Below are positions 37,256 through 46,358 of a stretch of DNA of 64,000 nucleotides, in pieces (within the stretch, counting starts at the first letter, position 1; each line of letters opens with the position of its first letter). The notes below the pieces were generated by a model, which worked only from the letters and a program-made list of their open reading frames with translations, did no database searches and had not been told where the DNA came from. The stretch is from contig CAIWXX010000096.1 in the NCBI GenBank assembly GCA_903916735.1, positions 1 to 64,000 of the forward strand, given 5' to 3'. This DNA comes from an uncultured Acidobacteriota bacterium (GTDB lineage: Bacteria; Acidobacteriota; CAIWXX01). The translations under genes and the position numbers were made by a program.

Positions 37256-38182
37256 ATGGAAGTGATTCGGACTCTGGATCAATTGATCGGACAGCTGAAG
37301 GGATCGCCGTCCAAGAGAATCGCCATTGCGGCGGGGCATGATCCGCATTCAATCATAGCAGCAGCACGTGCCGCGAAAGAGGACATCGCAAATGTCATCC
37401 TGGTGGGAGACAAGGGACGGATCGAGGCGTTGTGCATAGAGAACGGCATTGACGTGCATGTTTTCCAGATTGTCGATGAAAAGGATGATGTCAAAGCCGG
37501 CACGATCGCCCGGGACATGGTACGGGATGGAAGTGCGGATGTCTTGATGAAAGGTCTGATCGGGACGGAGAAATACATGCATCTGATCCTGGACAAGGAA
37601 AAGGGATTGTTGTCGAAGGGAAATGTGCTGACGCACCTGACAGTTTTAGAGATTCCTGCATTTCAAAAGACTCATGGGAAACTGCTTTTTGTCAGCGATG
37701 TTGCAATCATTCCAGCGCCCGATCTGCCGACGAAGATAAAAATTGTTGAGTATGCTGTTGAGGGGGCACGAAGTTTCGGGATCGACAAACCTAAGGTGGC
37801 GATTCTGGCTGCGAGCGAGAAGGTGAGTGATAAAATGCCGGCGACAATGGATGCGGCGATCATCGCGAAAATGGGAGAGCGGGGCCAGATTAAAGGAGCC
37901 ATCATCGACGGACCTCTCGCTCTCGATGTTGCCCTCTCGCCTGATGCGTGCCGGATCAAGGAACTGACATCGTCCGTTAACGGGGATGCAGATGTCTTGA
38001 TCTTCCCGAATATTGAATCGGGCAACGTGTTTTACAAGGCGGCGACGCTATTGGCCGGCGGGCGCCTGGCTGCGGCTGTCGTCGGCACAACGGCGCCATG
38101 CGTTCTCACGAGTCGGGCCGATTCAGAGGAATCCAAGTTCTATTCGATCGCGCTCGGCTGCCGCCTTGCCAAGAGTCAATAA
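37256..38182 (+). CDS. ptb: Phosphate butyryltransferase (acyl-CoA to acyl-phosphate)
   Basis: 308 residues, full PTA/PTB domain: IAIAAGHDPHSIIAAARAAK, ADVLMKGLIGTEKYMHLILD and IIDGPLALDVALSPDA are typical of Ptb rather than Pta. It would convert isobutyryl-, isovaleryl- or butyryl-CoA into the acyl-phosphate consumed by the upstream kinase. The start is ATG 37256 behind GAGGAGGG. Together with VOR 5 kb away, this makes a plausible route for ATP formation from branched-chain amino acids. Confidence 0.92.
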   Translation: MEVIRTLDQLIGQLKGSPSKRIAIAAGHDPHSIIAAARAAKEDIANVILVGDKGRIEALCIENGIDVHVFQIVDEKDDVKAGTIARDMVRDGSADVLMKGLIGTEKYMHLILDKEKGLLSKGNVLTHLTVLEIPAFQKTHGKLLFVSDVAIIPAPDLPTKIKIVEYAVEGARSFGIDKPKVAILAASEKVSDKMPATMDAAIIAKMGERGQIKGAIIDGPLALDVALSPDACRIKELTSSVNGDADVLIFPNIESGNVFYKAATLLAGGRLAAAVVGTTAPCVLTSRADSEESKFYSIALGCRLAKSQ

Positions 38183-38255
38183 GCAGTTGCTTCTGATGGT
38201 CCGAGGGACAATAATGGAATGAAATGGTGTATTGATTGCAAGGAGGATGATGATT

Positions 38256-38936
38256 ATGAAATCGACGTTGGTTGGTGCTCGATGCTGGATCGGCCTTGGG
38301 ATGATCCTAGTTTTCGCGCCGTTGATGCTCGCCGATGATACGCTCACAGACAGAATCTACAATTCCAAAGAGGTTTACCAGGAACTGACCAATACCCCCG
38401 ATAAGGGAGTTCCGGATTCTCTCCTGAAGGGTTGCCGTTGTGTGGCCGTGATACCCCATGTTGTGAAAGCGGCCTTTGTTGTTGGTGGCCGACATGGACG
38501 AGGAATCGTCAGCTGCCGCAATGCCGAGGGGAGATGGAGCCCTATTGCGTTTTTGACCGTTTCAGGTGGGAGTCTCGGTTTTCAAATCGGTGCCCAGACA
38601 ACCGATCTGGTTCTTTTTATCATGAGTGAAAAAGGGGCCAAATCACTCCTCAAGAGCGAGTTCACGATCGGCGCCGATGTCAGCGCCGCCGCCGGTCCGG
38701 TTGGCCGTACTGCCAGCGCCTCCACCGACATCCGGCTCAACGCCGATATTTATGCCTATTCACGAGCGAAGGGGCTTTTTGCCGGGATCTCGTTGGAAGG
38801 TGCCAGCATCACACCCGACGAAAAGGCCGTCAGGGAATTTTACGGGGCCGAGCTTTCACCGGAGACTCTGCTTTTCCGGCAGGAAGCGCCTAAGGTGCCC
38901 GAAGCTGCAATGGCCTTTATCAAGATTCTGCCATAG
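38256..38936 (+). CDS. Secreted SYLF (YSC84) domain lipid-binding protein
   Basis: 226 residues with a signal sequence (MKSTLVGARCWIGLGMILVF, cleavage near MLA-DD). A SYLF domain follows: DSLLKGCRCVAVIPHVVKAA, VVGGRHGRGIVSCR, SPIAFLTVSGGSLGFQIGAQ and a final AYSRAKGLFAGISLEGA. The family binds acidic lipids, and its bacterial role is unknown. ATG 38256 has the best spacing to AAGGAGG. Three more Met codons lie just upstream. No operon partner is obvious. Confidence 0.9.
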   Translation: MKSTLVGARCWIGLGMILVFAPLMLADDTLTDRIYNSKEVYQELTNTPDKGVPDSLLKGCRCVAVIPHVVKAAFVVGGRHGRGIVSCRNAEGRWSPIAFLTVSGGSLGFQIGAQTTDLVLFIMSEKGAKSLLKSEFTIGADVSAAAGPVGRTASASTDIRLNADIYAYSRAKGLFAGISLEGASITPDEKAVREFYGAELSPETLLFRQEAPKVPEAAMAFIKILP

Positions 38937-38985
38937 GAGACGTACGCGCCTTGGTTCGAGTAGCGCCATCGAATGAGAAGGGTGT

Positions 38986-40566
38986 CTACCGGATTGTGAA
39001 ATTTCGATAGAAGTAAGACGTCCGGTTGTTTCCGCCGACCTTGACACGGGCTCGCAGCTGGTAGGCACCAGGCGGCGCATCACGCAGAAGAAGCCGACCG
39101 AGAGGCGCGACAGTTTGCCCATCAACTGCCGGCCAATGCCCATTAAGGAGGACCACTGTGTGCTCGTATCCCGGCGGGCCGGAAAGTTCCAGATCGCTTA
39201 GTAGATTGTATCCAGAGTGCGAGAAGCGGATCTGACCTTCCACGATGACTTCAATCTGACCGCGATTTTCGAACAGATCGCTTTCGCGGCCTCGCCCGTC
39301 GTGCAGCTCAATCTTGTCACCGGAAAACACAGCGGAGTCGTTGTCGCGTGCTTCTTCATCGATTCCGCGCGCTGCAAATATCCTGGCCAGCGCATCGACC
39401 AGTGATCTCCTGGTCCCCGCAGCCTCGATTGCTGCAACCCGCACATCAAAAAATGTCGGCGCCGGCGGTAGATGGGAAATGGTTTCGGCAAATAGCTTCA
39501 GTGCCGATAGCCGGCCAATGATCTGAGCCGTCTCAAAAAATGCGCCGGACACGATTCGACTCGCCAGATGTGGTTCGAACCTCCCGAGCTTGAGGTCGAT
39601 GCAGTCCTCTGGGTAGTGCAGATGTCCGTTGATCATCCGAGGCCTGTCGCTACCCCACTCGCCGATGCTCGCATTTCCATTCATCGCGTAGGCGAGAAAA
39701 TCACCGAACGCCTCATGAACAGCCGCTGCAAATTGGCTTTCCCCTTCCAGCATGAGCGGGGCGTTGAGCCTATCCACGATGGCATGACCATATTCATGGC
39801 AGAGAAGGTCCGCATCAGCTGCTTCCCGTTTTCCAAATGCGAGCAGATAGGGTGCCCGACGCTGATAGACCCCGTGAGTCAACCCGGCAACATTGACAAA
39901 AACAGGCGCCGTTTTTCCGGATGGCACTTCAATGCCAAGCGATTCGAGGCGATCGCGAACGTGTGAAAGGTGATAATAGGCCATCTGAGCCTGAAAGCCG
40001 TTCGTTCCGGGTGGGGAGAGATACCGGTTGTTCTCATCACTCACGGGAGCGAATACGCTGGGGTTGCCGAGATCCCTAGTGGTGCGTATCTCCCGCCCAT
40101 CGTACATTTTGAATGACTGGTTCGAAAGAGTGCCGGGGTCGAGATCATGAACGGTGGCGGAGAAGAGCCGAGGAGTCATGGTCAAATTTTCACGGACCAC
40201 GAGTAGTTGACCATCGGCTCCCATCACCAAAAGCTGTGCCGCGAGAATCTTTCGTGGGAGATTAGCGGAAACTAGCAGCATGTAAGGAAGCCCGGTCAAC
40301 GGGTCCACGGTTTCGACACTCACGGCCTCGGAATATTCCCCAAAACTGTAAACATACTCGCCGTCAGACAAAGCTGTATCAGGCTCAACTCTTTCGAGTT
40401 GATGGATTCTCAGCGGCACTCCTTGAGGCCGTTCGAAGAGCACCAGGCTTCCATGCCTCAGCACAGATGTTTGTGCAATCGAATCCAGCCACTCGATAAA
40501 ATTCATCGTGTAAGCATGCGATGGGCAGATGAACAGAATCACTAAAAGAAAGTAAACTTTCTTCAT
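38986..40566 (-). CDS. Secreted gluzincin metallopeptidase (M4/M36-like)
   Basis: 526 residues. A signal sequence (MKKVYFLLVILFICPSHAY) is followed by a pro-region, then the zinc motif HEYGHAIVD (H257, E258, H261) and the third ligand E285 in HEAFGDFLAY. This is the HExxH plus ExxxD layout of thermolysin-type and fungalysin-type peptidases. The C-terminal 110 residues look like a beta-rich secretion or binding domain. The overall sequence is remote from standard M4 and M36, so the subfamily is uncertain. The start at 40566 gives a proper signal peptide, and the longer frame upstream probably covers its promoter. Confidence 0.8.
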   Translation of the reverse strand: MKKVYFLLVILFICPSHAYTMNFIEWLDSIAQTSVLRHGSLVLFERPQGVPLRIHQLERVEPDTALSDGEYVYSFGEYSEAVSVETVDPLTGLPYMLLVSANLPRKILAAQLLVMGADGQLLVVRENLTMTPRLFSATVHDLDPGTLSNQSFKMYDGREIRTTRDLGNPSVFAPVSDENNRYLSPPGTNGFQAQMAYYHLSHVRDRLESLGIEVPSGKTAPVFVNVAGLTHGVYQRRAPYLLAFGKREAADADLLCHEYGHAIVDRLNAPLMLEGESQFAAAVHEAFGDFLAYAMNGNASIGEWGSDRPRMINGHLHYPEDCIDLKLGRFEPHLASRIVSGAFFETAQIIGRLSALKLFAETISHLPPAPTFFDVRVAAIEAAGTRRSLVDALARIFAARGIDEEARDNDSAVFSGDKIELHDGRGRESDLFENRGQIEVIVEGQIRFSHSGYNLLSDLELSGPPGYEHTVVLLNGHWPAVDGQTVAPLGRLLLRDAPPGAYQLRARVKVGGNNRTSYFYRNFTIR

Positions 40567-40631
40567 ACCTGGGATGAATATTATCATATCCATTGAGTCC
40601 ATGACGAATGATTTCCTCACAGGCGACTCTT

Positions 40632-40660
40632 TTGACTGCACCCTGGCGACATGCTAGTTT
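40632..40660 (+). promoter_or_regulatory. Promoter of tsaB, probably leaderless
   Basis: TTGACT (40632-40637), a 17-base spacer and TAGTTT (40655-40660). Only eight bases lie between the -10 box and the tsaB ATG, so transcription would start at or within a base or two of the start codon. No ribosome-binding site is present. Confidence 0.55.
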
Positions 40661-40668
40661 TCACATGA

Positions 40669-41334
40669 ATGATGGTTCTTGCGATCGACACATCGACTCA
40701 ACACGGATCCGTTGCCCTTGCTCATAAGGGTATCGTTTTGGGAATAGAAGCCAGCCGCGGGGAATCGCATTCGGTGTGGCTTCTGCGGGCGTGCGACAGA
40801 GTTTTGCGCGCAGCTGGCGTCAAGAAGAGTGACATTGAAGGTTATGCCGTTGCTATCGGACCTGGATCCTTCACAGGGCTTCGCATCGGGATCGCCACGG
40901 CGAAGGGGTTGGCCGCTGCCAGTGGCCGGCGATGTGCCGGAGTCGTGAGCCTGGAAGCCATGGCAGCCTCGGTTTTGGAGAAGCAGCCCCATCAGTTGTT
41001 GGTGCCGGTGATCGATGCGCGAAAGGGAGAGGTTTATTACGCTGTCTACCGATCTTATGGCGAAAGCCTTGAGGTCGTCCATCCGCCAGCCGCCGGATGG
41101 CCTGAGAATGTTGCAGAACTCGCTCGTGGCGGTATTCTCACCGGCACAGGCGCTGAACTTTGCCGACCGTTTATCGGGAGTGAAACTGAAATCATCTCAC
41201 TTTCTGCAGTCGCTCCTGAGATCGCCCGGCTGGGCGCTCGGATTCTGACTGCCGGACAAGGGATTGGTCCTGAAGCCCTGGAGCCTCTTTATTTGCGCAA
41301 GTCAGAGGCGGAATTAAAGAGCCAATCGAAATGA
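40669..41334 (+). CDS. tsaB: tRNA threonylcarbamoyladenosine biosynthesis protein TsaB
   Basis: 221 residues, ASKHA fold. It starts MMVLAIDTSTQHGSVALAHK and has the conserved GYAVAIGPGSFTGLRIGIAT, and IDARKGEVYYAVYR. TsaB supports TsaD in forming t6A37 on ANN-decoding tRNAs. rimI follows 31 bases later, the common tsaB-rimI pairing. The start may be leaderless (see promoter). Met 1 and Met 2 are both possible. Confidence 0.94.
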   Translation: MMVLAIDTSTQHGSVALAHKGIVLGIEASRGESHSVWLLRACDRVLRAAGVKKSDIEGYAVAIGPGSFTGLRIGIATAKGLAAASGRRCAGVVSLEAMAASVLEKQPHQLLVPVIDARKGEVYYAVYRSYGESLEVVHPPAAGWPENVAELARGGILTGTGAELCRPFIGSETEIISLSAVAPEIARLGARILTAGQGIGPEALEPLYLRKSEAELKSQSK

Positions 41335-41365
41335 TCGGTTGACGAGATCACATCGTGCTTCACCA

Positions 41366-41866
41366 ATGGAAGATGACCGCCTCTTGAATTCCATCACGAT
41401 CCGGCCGATGCAGGAATCTGATATTGATGCTGCATTTGCAATTGAATCCCAAAGTTATAGTCTCCCCTGGTCCGCGAAATCCTTCCGATATGAGCTCACT
41501 CAGAGCCCGGCGAGTCGCCTTTTTGCGGCAGTCGATGATCACAACGAAATTCTCGGCTACATCGCAACATGGCTCATCGAAGATGAGCTTCACATCAATA
41601 ACATCGCCGTTTCGCCTCCTCATCGCCGTCGGCATATCGCTGCGGCGTTACTGGAGCATGTTCTGGCCGGGGCTCGGCATGCCTCGGCGAAGATAGCAAC
41701 TCTGGAAGTCCGCCGATCGAATGAGGCAGCCATCGCGCTCTACCTTGGTCAGGGGTTTCTTCAAACCGGCTTGCGGCCTGTGTACTATCAAGATCCCACT
41801 GATGATGCACTCATTCTTTCAAAATCGCTGATCGAGCTTGACAATAACGGCAGACGCCGCCTATAG
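41366..41866 (+). CDS. rimI: Ribosomal protein S18 N-alpha-acetyltransferase RimI-like GNAT enzyme
   Basis: 166 residues, GNAT fold: ITIRPMQESDIDAAFAIESQ, ELHINNIAVSPPHRRRHIAA (acetyl-CoA loop Q/RxxGxA-like RRRHIAA) and VRRSNEAAIALYLGQGF. RimI acetylates the N-terminus of S18, and many homologues act more broadly. The acetyl-CoA loop has HIA in place of the usual GIG/GIA. ATG 41366 is chosen. A TTG 27 bases upstream is also in frame. Pairing with tsaB supports the assignment. Confidence 0.88.
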   Translation: MEDDRLLNSITIRPMQESDIDAAFAIESQSYSLPWSAKSFRYELTQSPASRLFAAVDDHNEILGYIATWLIEDELHINNIAVSPPHRRRHIAAALLEHVLAGARHASAKIATLEVRRSNEAAIALYLGQGFLQTGLRPVYYQDPTDDALILSKSLIELDNNGRRRL

Positions 41867-41902
41867 TTAGTGCGCGTCACCGGTCGCATTGGAGGAGGAA
41901 GC

Positions 41903-42847
41903 ATGAGCAAGAGATTCCTGGGCGTTACACTGATTCTGCTGGTGGGATTGGCTGGTTGCAAGACACTCACGTCAAGATACTATTTCGATAAGGGCAACCA
42001 GTTGTTTAAGGACAACAAGTACGAAAAGGCCATCGCCATGTACGATAGGGCGATTGAAGCCGATCCGGGCCTCACGATGGCGCATTTTTATCGTGGGAGT
42101 TCTTACTTCACGCTTTATAAGCCTGGTATCAAAGATCCAAAGAACGATATGCGGGCTGAACAGGCAATCGTGTCCTTCGAAAAGGTGCTTGAAATCGAAC
42201 CGCAAAATGTCAATTGCTTGCTGTCCCTGGCCGATCTCTATGACAAGCTCGGAAATGAAGAAAAGGCACTCGTCTATTACAAGAAGCGCATCGAGAATAA
42301 TCCTCAGGACCCGGCTGGGTACTATAAGCTGGCCGATTTTTATTCCAAACACGGCAAAATTGATGAGGCTGTGAAGAGCTACGAGCAGCGCATCGTTCTG
42401 AATCCCCAGGATCCGGAGGGCTATTTGTACCTGGCCAATTTCTACGGAAGTTTGCCGATTCCTCAGTTTGATAAGTCGATTGAGCAGCATCTGAAACGGG
42501 CGGATCTGCTGAAGAGCGATCCGGCCAAGCTCAAAGAAGCATATTACTCCATCGCCGTGGTCGCGTGGTCCAAGAGCTATCGCACTCCTGATCTCACCCC
42601 GCAGGATCGCATAAACGCTTTGAAGATCGGCTATGATGCCGTCGATAAAGCCATTGCCATCGATTCCGAATATCCCGAACCGGTCATCTACAAGGGACTC
42701 CTTCTGCGCGAAGAAGCGAAGATTCAGACAAACGATGCGAAGAAAAAGGAGTTTATCGCTCAGGCTGATCAGTGCAGGGACAAGTATCAGGCCTTGAAGA
42801 AAAAGCAGAAAGAAGCAGCGGCCGCCGCCGCTACCTCGGAAGAGTAG
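41903..42847 (+). CDS. TPR repeat lipoprotein
   Basis: 314 residues. A lipoprotein signal (MSKRFLGVTLILLVGLAGCK, lipobox GLAG-C) anchors it in the membrane. Tandem TPRs follow, for example KYEKAIAMYDRAIEADPGLT, KALVYYKKRIENNPQDPAGY and KIDEAVKSYEQRIVLNPQDP. The C-terminus is Lys- then Ala-rich (KKKQKEAAAAAATSEE). It is a protein-protein scaffold of the envelope with unknown partners. ATG 41903 follows GGAGGAGG. The next gene starts about 30 bases later, suggesting cotranscription. Confidence 0.88.
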   Translation: MSKRFLGVTLILLVGLAGCKTLTSRYYFDKGNQLFKDNKYEKAIAMYDRAIEADPGLTMAHFYRGSSYFTLYKPGIKDPKNDMRAEQAIVSFEKVLEIEPQNVNCLLSLADLYDKLGNEEKALVYYKKRIENNPQDPAGYYKLADFYSKHGKIDEAVKSYEQRIVLNPQDPEGYLYLANFYGSLPIPQFDKSIEQHLKRADLLKSDPAKLKEAYYSIAVVAWSKSYRTPDLTPQDRINALKIGYDAVDKAIAIDSEYPEPVIYKGLLLREEAKIQTNDAKKKEFIAQADQCRDKYQALKKKQKEAAAAAATSEE

Positions 42848-42878
42848 GACTACCGGAGCCAAAGAGGAGCTACCAGGA

Positions 42879-44633
42879 ACGAATATTTTATCGATTCTGT
42901 CAGCGCTGGCGACGGCTATCCTTTTTAGCGGAGTCTCTGTAGCGCTCGGTGCACGGCTGCGGAGTTTTAGTGGTTTTCGGCTGCCCTCTTCACTTACACT
43001 CCCTGCTGATTTCCTACTAGGCTTTTGGACGATCGGAAGCGCCTTTGCATTCATCGGATTAATTGGGTGGTTGAATAGGATAGCCCTCATCACTGTTTTT
43101 GCCATGGCCGCCCTCGCTGGGCAGTGGAAGGAAAAGGAGTGGAATTTCAGATTGGCCTTGCCTTCGATGCTCTCCTCTCTGTTACTCTTGCCGGTTGCAG
43201 CCGGTCGCCCGTTTCTGTTTTATGATTCACTCATGTATCACATCGGGCTTCCATGGCAAGCTTTGAATGATGGGAGTTTTTTACCTCATCCTGAGAACTT
43301 CCATTCGATTTTCCCTCCTTTATTTCAGTGCATCTCCTTGCTACCCTTGTCAATTGGGCAGGATCGCGTGCCCGCTCTTATTCATCTCCTTAGTTTTGTT
43401 GCGGCAGGGGCGGCAATCTCAGGGGTTTCGCAGGAAATCGGCTCTTCCAAATGGGCCGCTGACCTGGCTGCTTTCACCCTGCCGTTGCTGCCTCCTCTGG
43501 CGCTCGTTCCAGCTCTGCCATCTCCCGAAGGCTGGGCCATTCTTGGAATTATTATCGGACTTTCCCTATCATTCCTTCCCGGCCACAGTGTTGGAGTTGC
43601 AGGTCTTTTCTTCGGCATCGCAATCTCCGCACGCTTGCAGTCTATTCCATGGAGTTTTATCGGCCTGGCCATCATCCTCATTCGACAGAGGCCCCAGGTG
43701 CGATCATTTGGTTCGCTTATCGGTGGGTTGGTCATCGGCAGCCATCCCTGGTGGCTTAAGAATGGATTGTTACTCAGGCAGCCTTTCGCCCCCTTTGGGT
43801 GGCGACATTGTGAAGGCATTAGCAAATTCTTTATCGACGTTGGATCGCCGATCTATCAGGATGTGGGGTGGATCTCAATGGTGCACACAGCGCTGGCCAA
43901 TCTCGTCCCCCATCTATCCTATCTTGGCCCTTTGCTCCTGGCTGCATTGCTTGCTGCGGTTCAAGGGAGACGGAAGGGCTATTGGGTCCTGGCGCTTGCC
44001 GTCGTTGGCGGGATCGCGGCATGGCAGTTCACCAGTCTGGGAATGGCGCGGTATCTTGCGCCAAGCCTGCCCGCTCTGCTCGTGCTCGTAGCAGCGTCAA
44101 GTGGCCTCAACCAGATTGGGAAAGTAGCGGCTGGGCTGGCGCTTTGTTGTGCCTCGGTGATCAGCTTGGTGTTTTCGTTATCGGAACTTCGCAGGGTCGA
44201 TGCTTTTGCGATCGTTGCAGGTTCCCAGAAGCCGTTTGAACGAAGCGGGTTTGTTAATAGCCCGGCTGCAGCTTTTGCATCCGCGCGATCTCTTCCAGCG
44301 AGTGCTCGAGTTCTCTTCATAGGTGAAACCCGCGGATATTCTTTCCCGCGTCGTTTCATCGTGCCGACCGCGTACGACAGGCCTCTGATCGCTGATCCAA
44401 TCGAAAGGGCGTCCTCAGCCGCTGAAGTACGTGAGTGGTTGATACAGAAAGGGTTCACCCATCTTCTTGTCAATTGGGGTGAACTGAGACGGCTCTCAGT
44501 CGGCTATCCGGTGCTCCCATGGCGTTCGGAAGCCGGCCTGAAAAAATGGAATGATCTTCTTCTGCAACTCAGTCCACCTGTCATCTCTGAAAACAGGGTT
44601 GCTATTTTTGCGGTGAGGGGAGATTTCCATTGA
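42879..44633 (+). CDS. Polytopic GT-C-like membrane protein without an ordinary start codon
   Basis: About 584 residues with more than ten membrane helices. The loop FYDSLMYHIGLPWQALNDGS followed by HPENFHSIFPPLFQ resembles the D-x-x-x-Y-H motif of GT-C type, dolichyl-mannose-like glycosyltransferases. The first ATG/GTG/TTG in frame is TTG 43071, but the frame upstream is clearly coding: it gives a membrane helix (SILSALATAILFSGVSVALG) and then GFWTIGSAFAFIGLIGWL. A GAGGAG site at 42864-42869 sits nine bases before an ACG (42879), with an ATT at 42885. I therefore propose a non-canonical start, with a sequencing or assembly error as the alternative. Enzyme function is inferred. Confidence 0.65.
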   Translation, partial: TNILSILSALATAILFSGVSVALGARLRSFSGFRLPSSLTLPADFLLGFWTIGSAFAFIGLIGWLNRIALITVFAMAALAGQWKEKEWNFRLALPSMLSSLLLLPVAAGRPFLFYDSLMYHIGLPWQALNDGSFLPHPENFHSIFPPLFQCISLLPLSIGQDRVPALIHLLSFVAAGAAISGVSQEIGSSKWAADLAAFTLPLLPPLALVPALPSPEGWAILGIIIGLSLSFLPGHSVGVAGLFFGIAISARLQSIPWSFIGLAIILIRQRPQVRSFGSLIGGLVIGSHPWWLKNGLLLRQPFAPFGWRHCEGISKFFIDVGSPIYQDVGWISMVHTALANLVPHLSYLGPLLLAALLAAVQGRRKGYWVLALAVVGGIAAWQFTSLGMARYLAPSLPALLVLVAASSGLNQIGKVAAGLALCCASVISLVFSLSELRRVDAFAIVAGSQKPFERSGFVNSPAAAFASARSLPASARVLFIGETRGYSFPRRFIVPTAYDRPLIADPIERASSAAEVREWLIQKGFTHLLVNWGELRRLSVGYPVLPWRSEAGLKKWNDLLLQLSPPVISENRVAIFAVRGDFH

Positions 44634-44842
44634 GTTTTTTCTTTATCACTGCTTTCCATCTTGATGGATTCGGCGGGATGTGAAAACGAGGGTTGGGTGG
44701 GCTCAGTTAAGCGCATTGTACCTTGTGTAGCATACCAAAAATGCTGAATATGCTGCTCAGCCATCAGGATGCTTCAAGGCTCTTGAGAGCCATGATTCTT
44801 ATTTTTTTACTACATCTGTAGCGTTTTATAATTCTTCGAATG

Positions 44843-44872
44843 TTGACTTTGCCAGAGTTGCTACGCTAAGAT
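44843..44872 (+). promoter_or_regulatory. Candidate promoter of the MinD-like gene
   Basis: TTGACT (44843-44848) and TAAGAT (44867-44872) are 18 bases apart, about 40 bases before the start. The 200 bases upstream (44640-44842) hold no supportable gene. Confidence 0.5.
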
Positions 44873-44911
44873 GTGCAAGCCCGGTAAGCGGGCAGAAGAC
44901 ACACTTCATCA

Positions 44912-46159
44912 ATGGCGCGCATCATACCAGTATCCTCCGGCAAGGGCGGTGTTGGGAAAACCACTTTTTCCATCAACTACGCCATCGATCTCAGTCGATA
45001 TGGCCGGACGGTCCTGGTGGACCTGGACTTGGGAACGTCGAGTCTGCGCAACAGCCTCGATGTGGATGTGAACTATGATCTGTACCACTATTTTCGAAAA
45101 AACGTCCCTCTTGATCGATGCGTCACACCACTTGGAAGAAAGCTTGATCCTCAGAACAAATACCCGCTTTTCGGTTTCGTTGCTTCGCCCATGGGGATGA
45201 TTGATGAAATTACGAACTTTCATGACAAATACCGCGACCTGCTGATCGAGGGGATTAATTCACTCAAAGCCAGCTATGTCGTCCTCGACCTCAAAGCCGG
45301 ACTCGACAGCCGCGTCCTTGATTTTTTGCCGTACACAAATACGGGAGTTCTCGTTTTCACCCCGCACCTGCCGGCCGCGGTTTACACCGCCGCTGAAATC
45401 GTCAAAGCTATTCTTTTCCGGAAGCTCCGGCTGATCTTCACACGCAACTCGCCGCTCTACAAAATGGTCTCCGGCCTCGATTACTACAAGCTCTTCAATG
45501 ACCTTCTTGATCGGATCGAGGATACATATGATCGGACGTTCATCAATTTGGACGCATTCGTGACGGAACTGGAAGGAGCGATTCATGAGGAGAGAGTCGT
45601 CCAGTTCATACGATCTTCCATCAAGGAATTCAGAATTTTCTATGTTCTTAACAGGTTCAATGGAATTCGTGAATCGGCGGAATCCGTTGTGACTCCTTTC
45701 CATAAACGTATCAACGAAACGGTCGCAGAAGGGATGCCGATGATGAACCTCGGCTGGGTCGTGGAAGACGAGGAGATCAATCGGATGAACAATCTCAGAG
45801 TCCCGGCTGTTCTCGATCGTGTGACCCAGACGCATCATCAGGGAGGAGTCGATGACAAGATCCGCGAGTTGCGCCAGCTGTATGTCGGCCTCGGCAAGAC
45901 TGCCAGTGCCAGGAAGCTGGAGAAGAACACTCCATCGCAAGCTGTCGCTGCCCCTAGTGGACTCGATGAACAGCTCCAGGTTCTCAACACCATGTACGAA
46001 TCCGAATCGAAGAAGAGCTATCGGGACAATTTCCAATACATTACACTCCGTACCCTGTACCTGATCCGCGAACGCCCGGTTGATCATTTCGGAGACATCA
46101 GGCTAGGGCGATCCCATGCTGAGCTCCTTCAGGGGATACTCAAGCGCGAGCCGTCTTAG
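44912..46159 (+). CDS. MinD/ParA (FlhG-like) P-loop ATPase with C-terminal extension
   Basis: 415 residues. The deviant Walker A motif is SSGKGGVGKTTFSINYAIDL, and VLVDLDLGTSSLRNSLDVDV and VVLDLKAGLDSRVLDFLP follow, as in MinD/FlhG ATPases that dimerise on the membrane or a scaffold. After the ATPase fold (about residue 310) come about 100 residues of helical sequence with no recognised domain. I see no MinC, MinE, ParB or flagellar genes nearby, so the cargo is unknown. The start has no clear ribosome-binding site. Confidence 0.85.
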   Translation: MARIIPVSSGKGGVGKTTFSINYAIDLSRYGRTVLVDLDLGTSSLRNSLDVDVNYDLYHYFRKNVPLDRCVTPLGRKLDPQNKYPLFGFVASPMGMIDEITNFHDKYRDLLIEGINSLKASYVVLDLKAGLDSRVLDFLPYTNTGVLVFTPHLPAAVYTAAEIVKAILFRKLRLIFTRNSPLYKMVSGLDYYKLFNDLLDRIEDTYDRTFINLDAFVTELEGAIHEERVVQFIRSSIKEFRIFYVLNRFNGIRESAESVVTPFHKRINETVAEGMPMMNLGWVVEDEEINRMNNLRVPAVLDRVTQTHHQGGVDDKIRELRQLYVGLGKTASARKLEKNTPSQAVAAPSGLDEQLQVLNTMYESESKKSYRDNFQYITLRTLYLIRERPVDHFGDIRLGRSHAELLQGILKREPS

Positions 46160-46358
46160 ACAATCCGCCTTTTTACGTTGGAATCAGCACGGATCTGGAG
46201 TGGAGAAATGCATACGAAAACCATTTGACTAATCGGCCGGATGCTGACTCTAAGATGAGGATGTCACTCTCTTCGAGTAGAATGATGATGCGTCGCGTCA
46301 TGGCGTATTATGGTTGATGGAAGAGCTGAAGAACAATCGAGAAGGTTGGAAGAATAGG

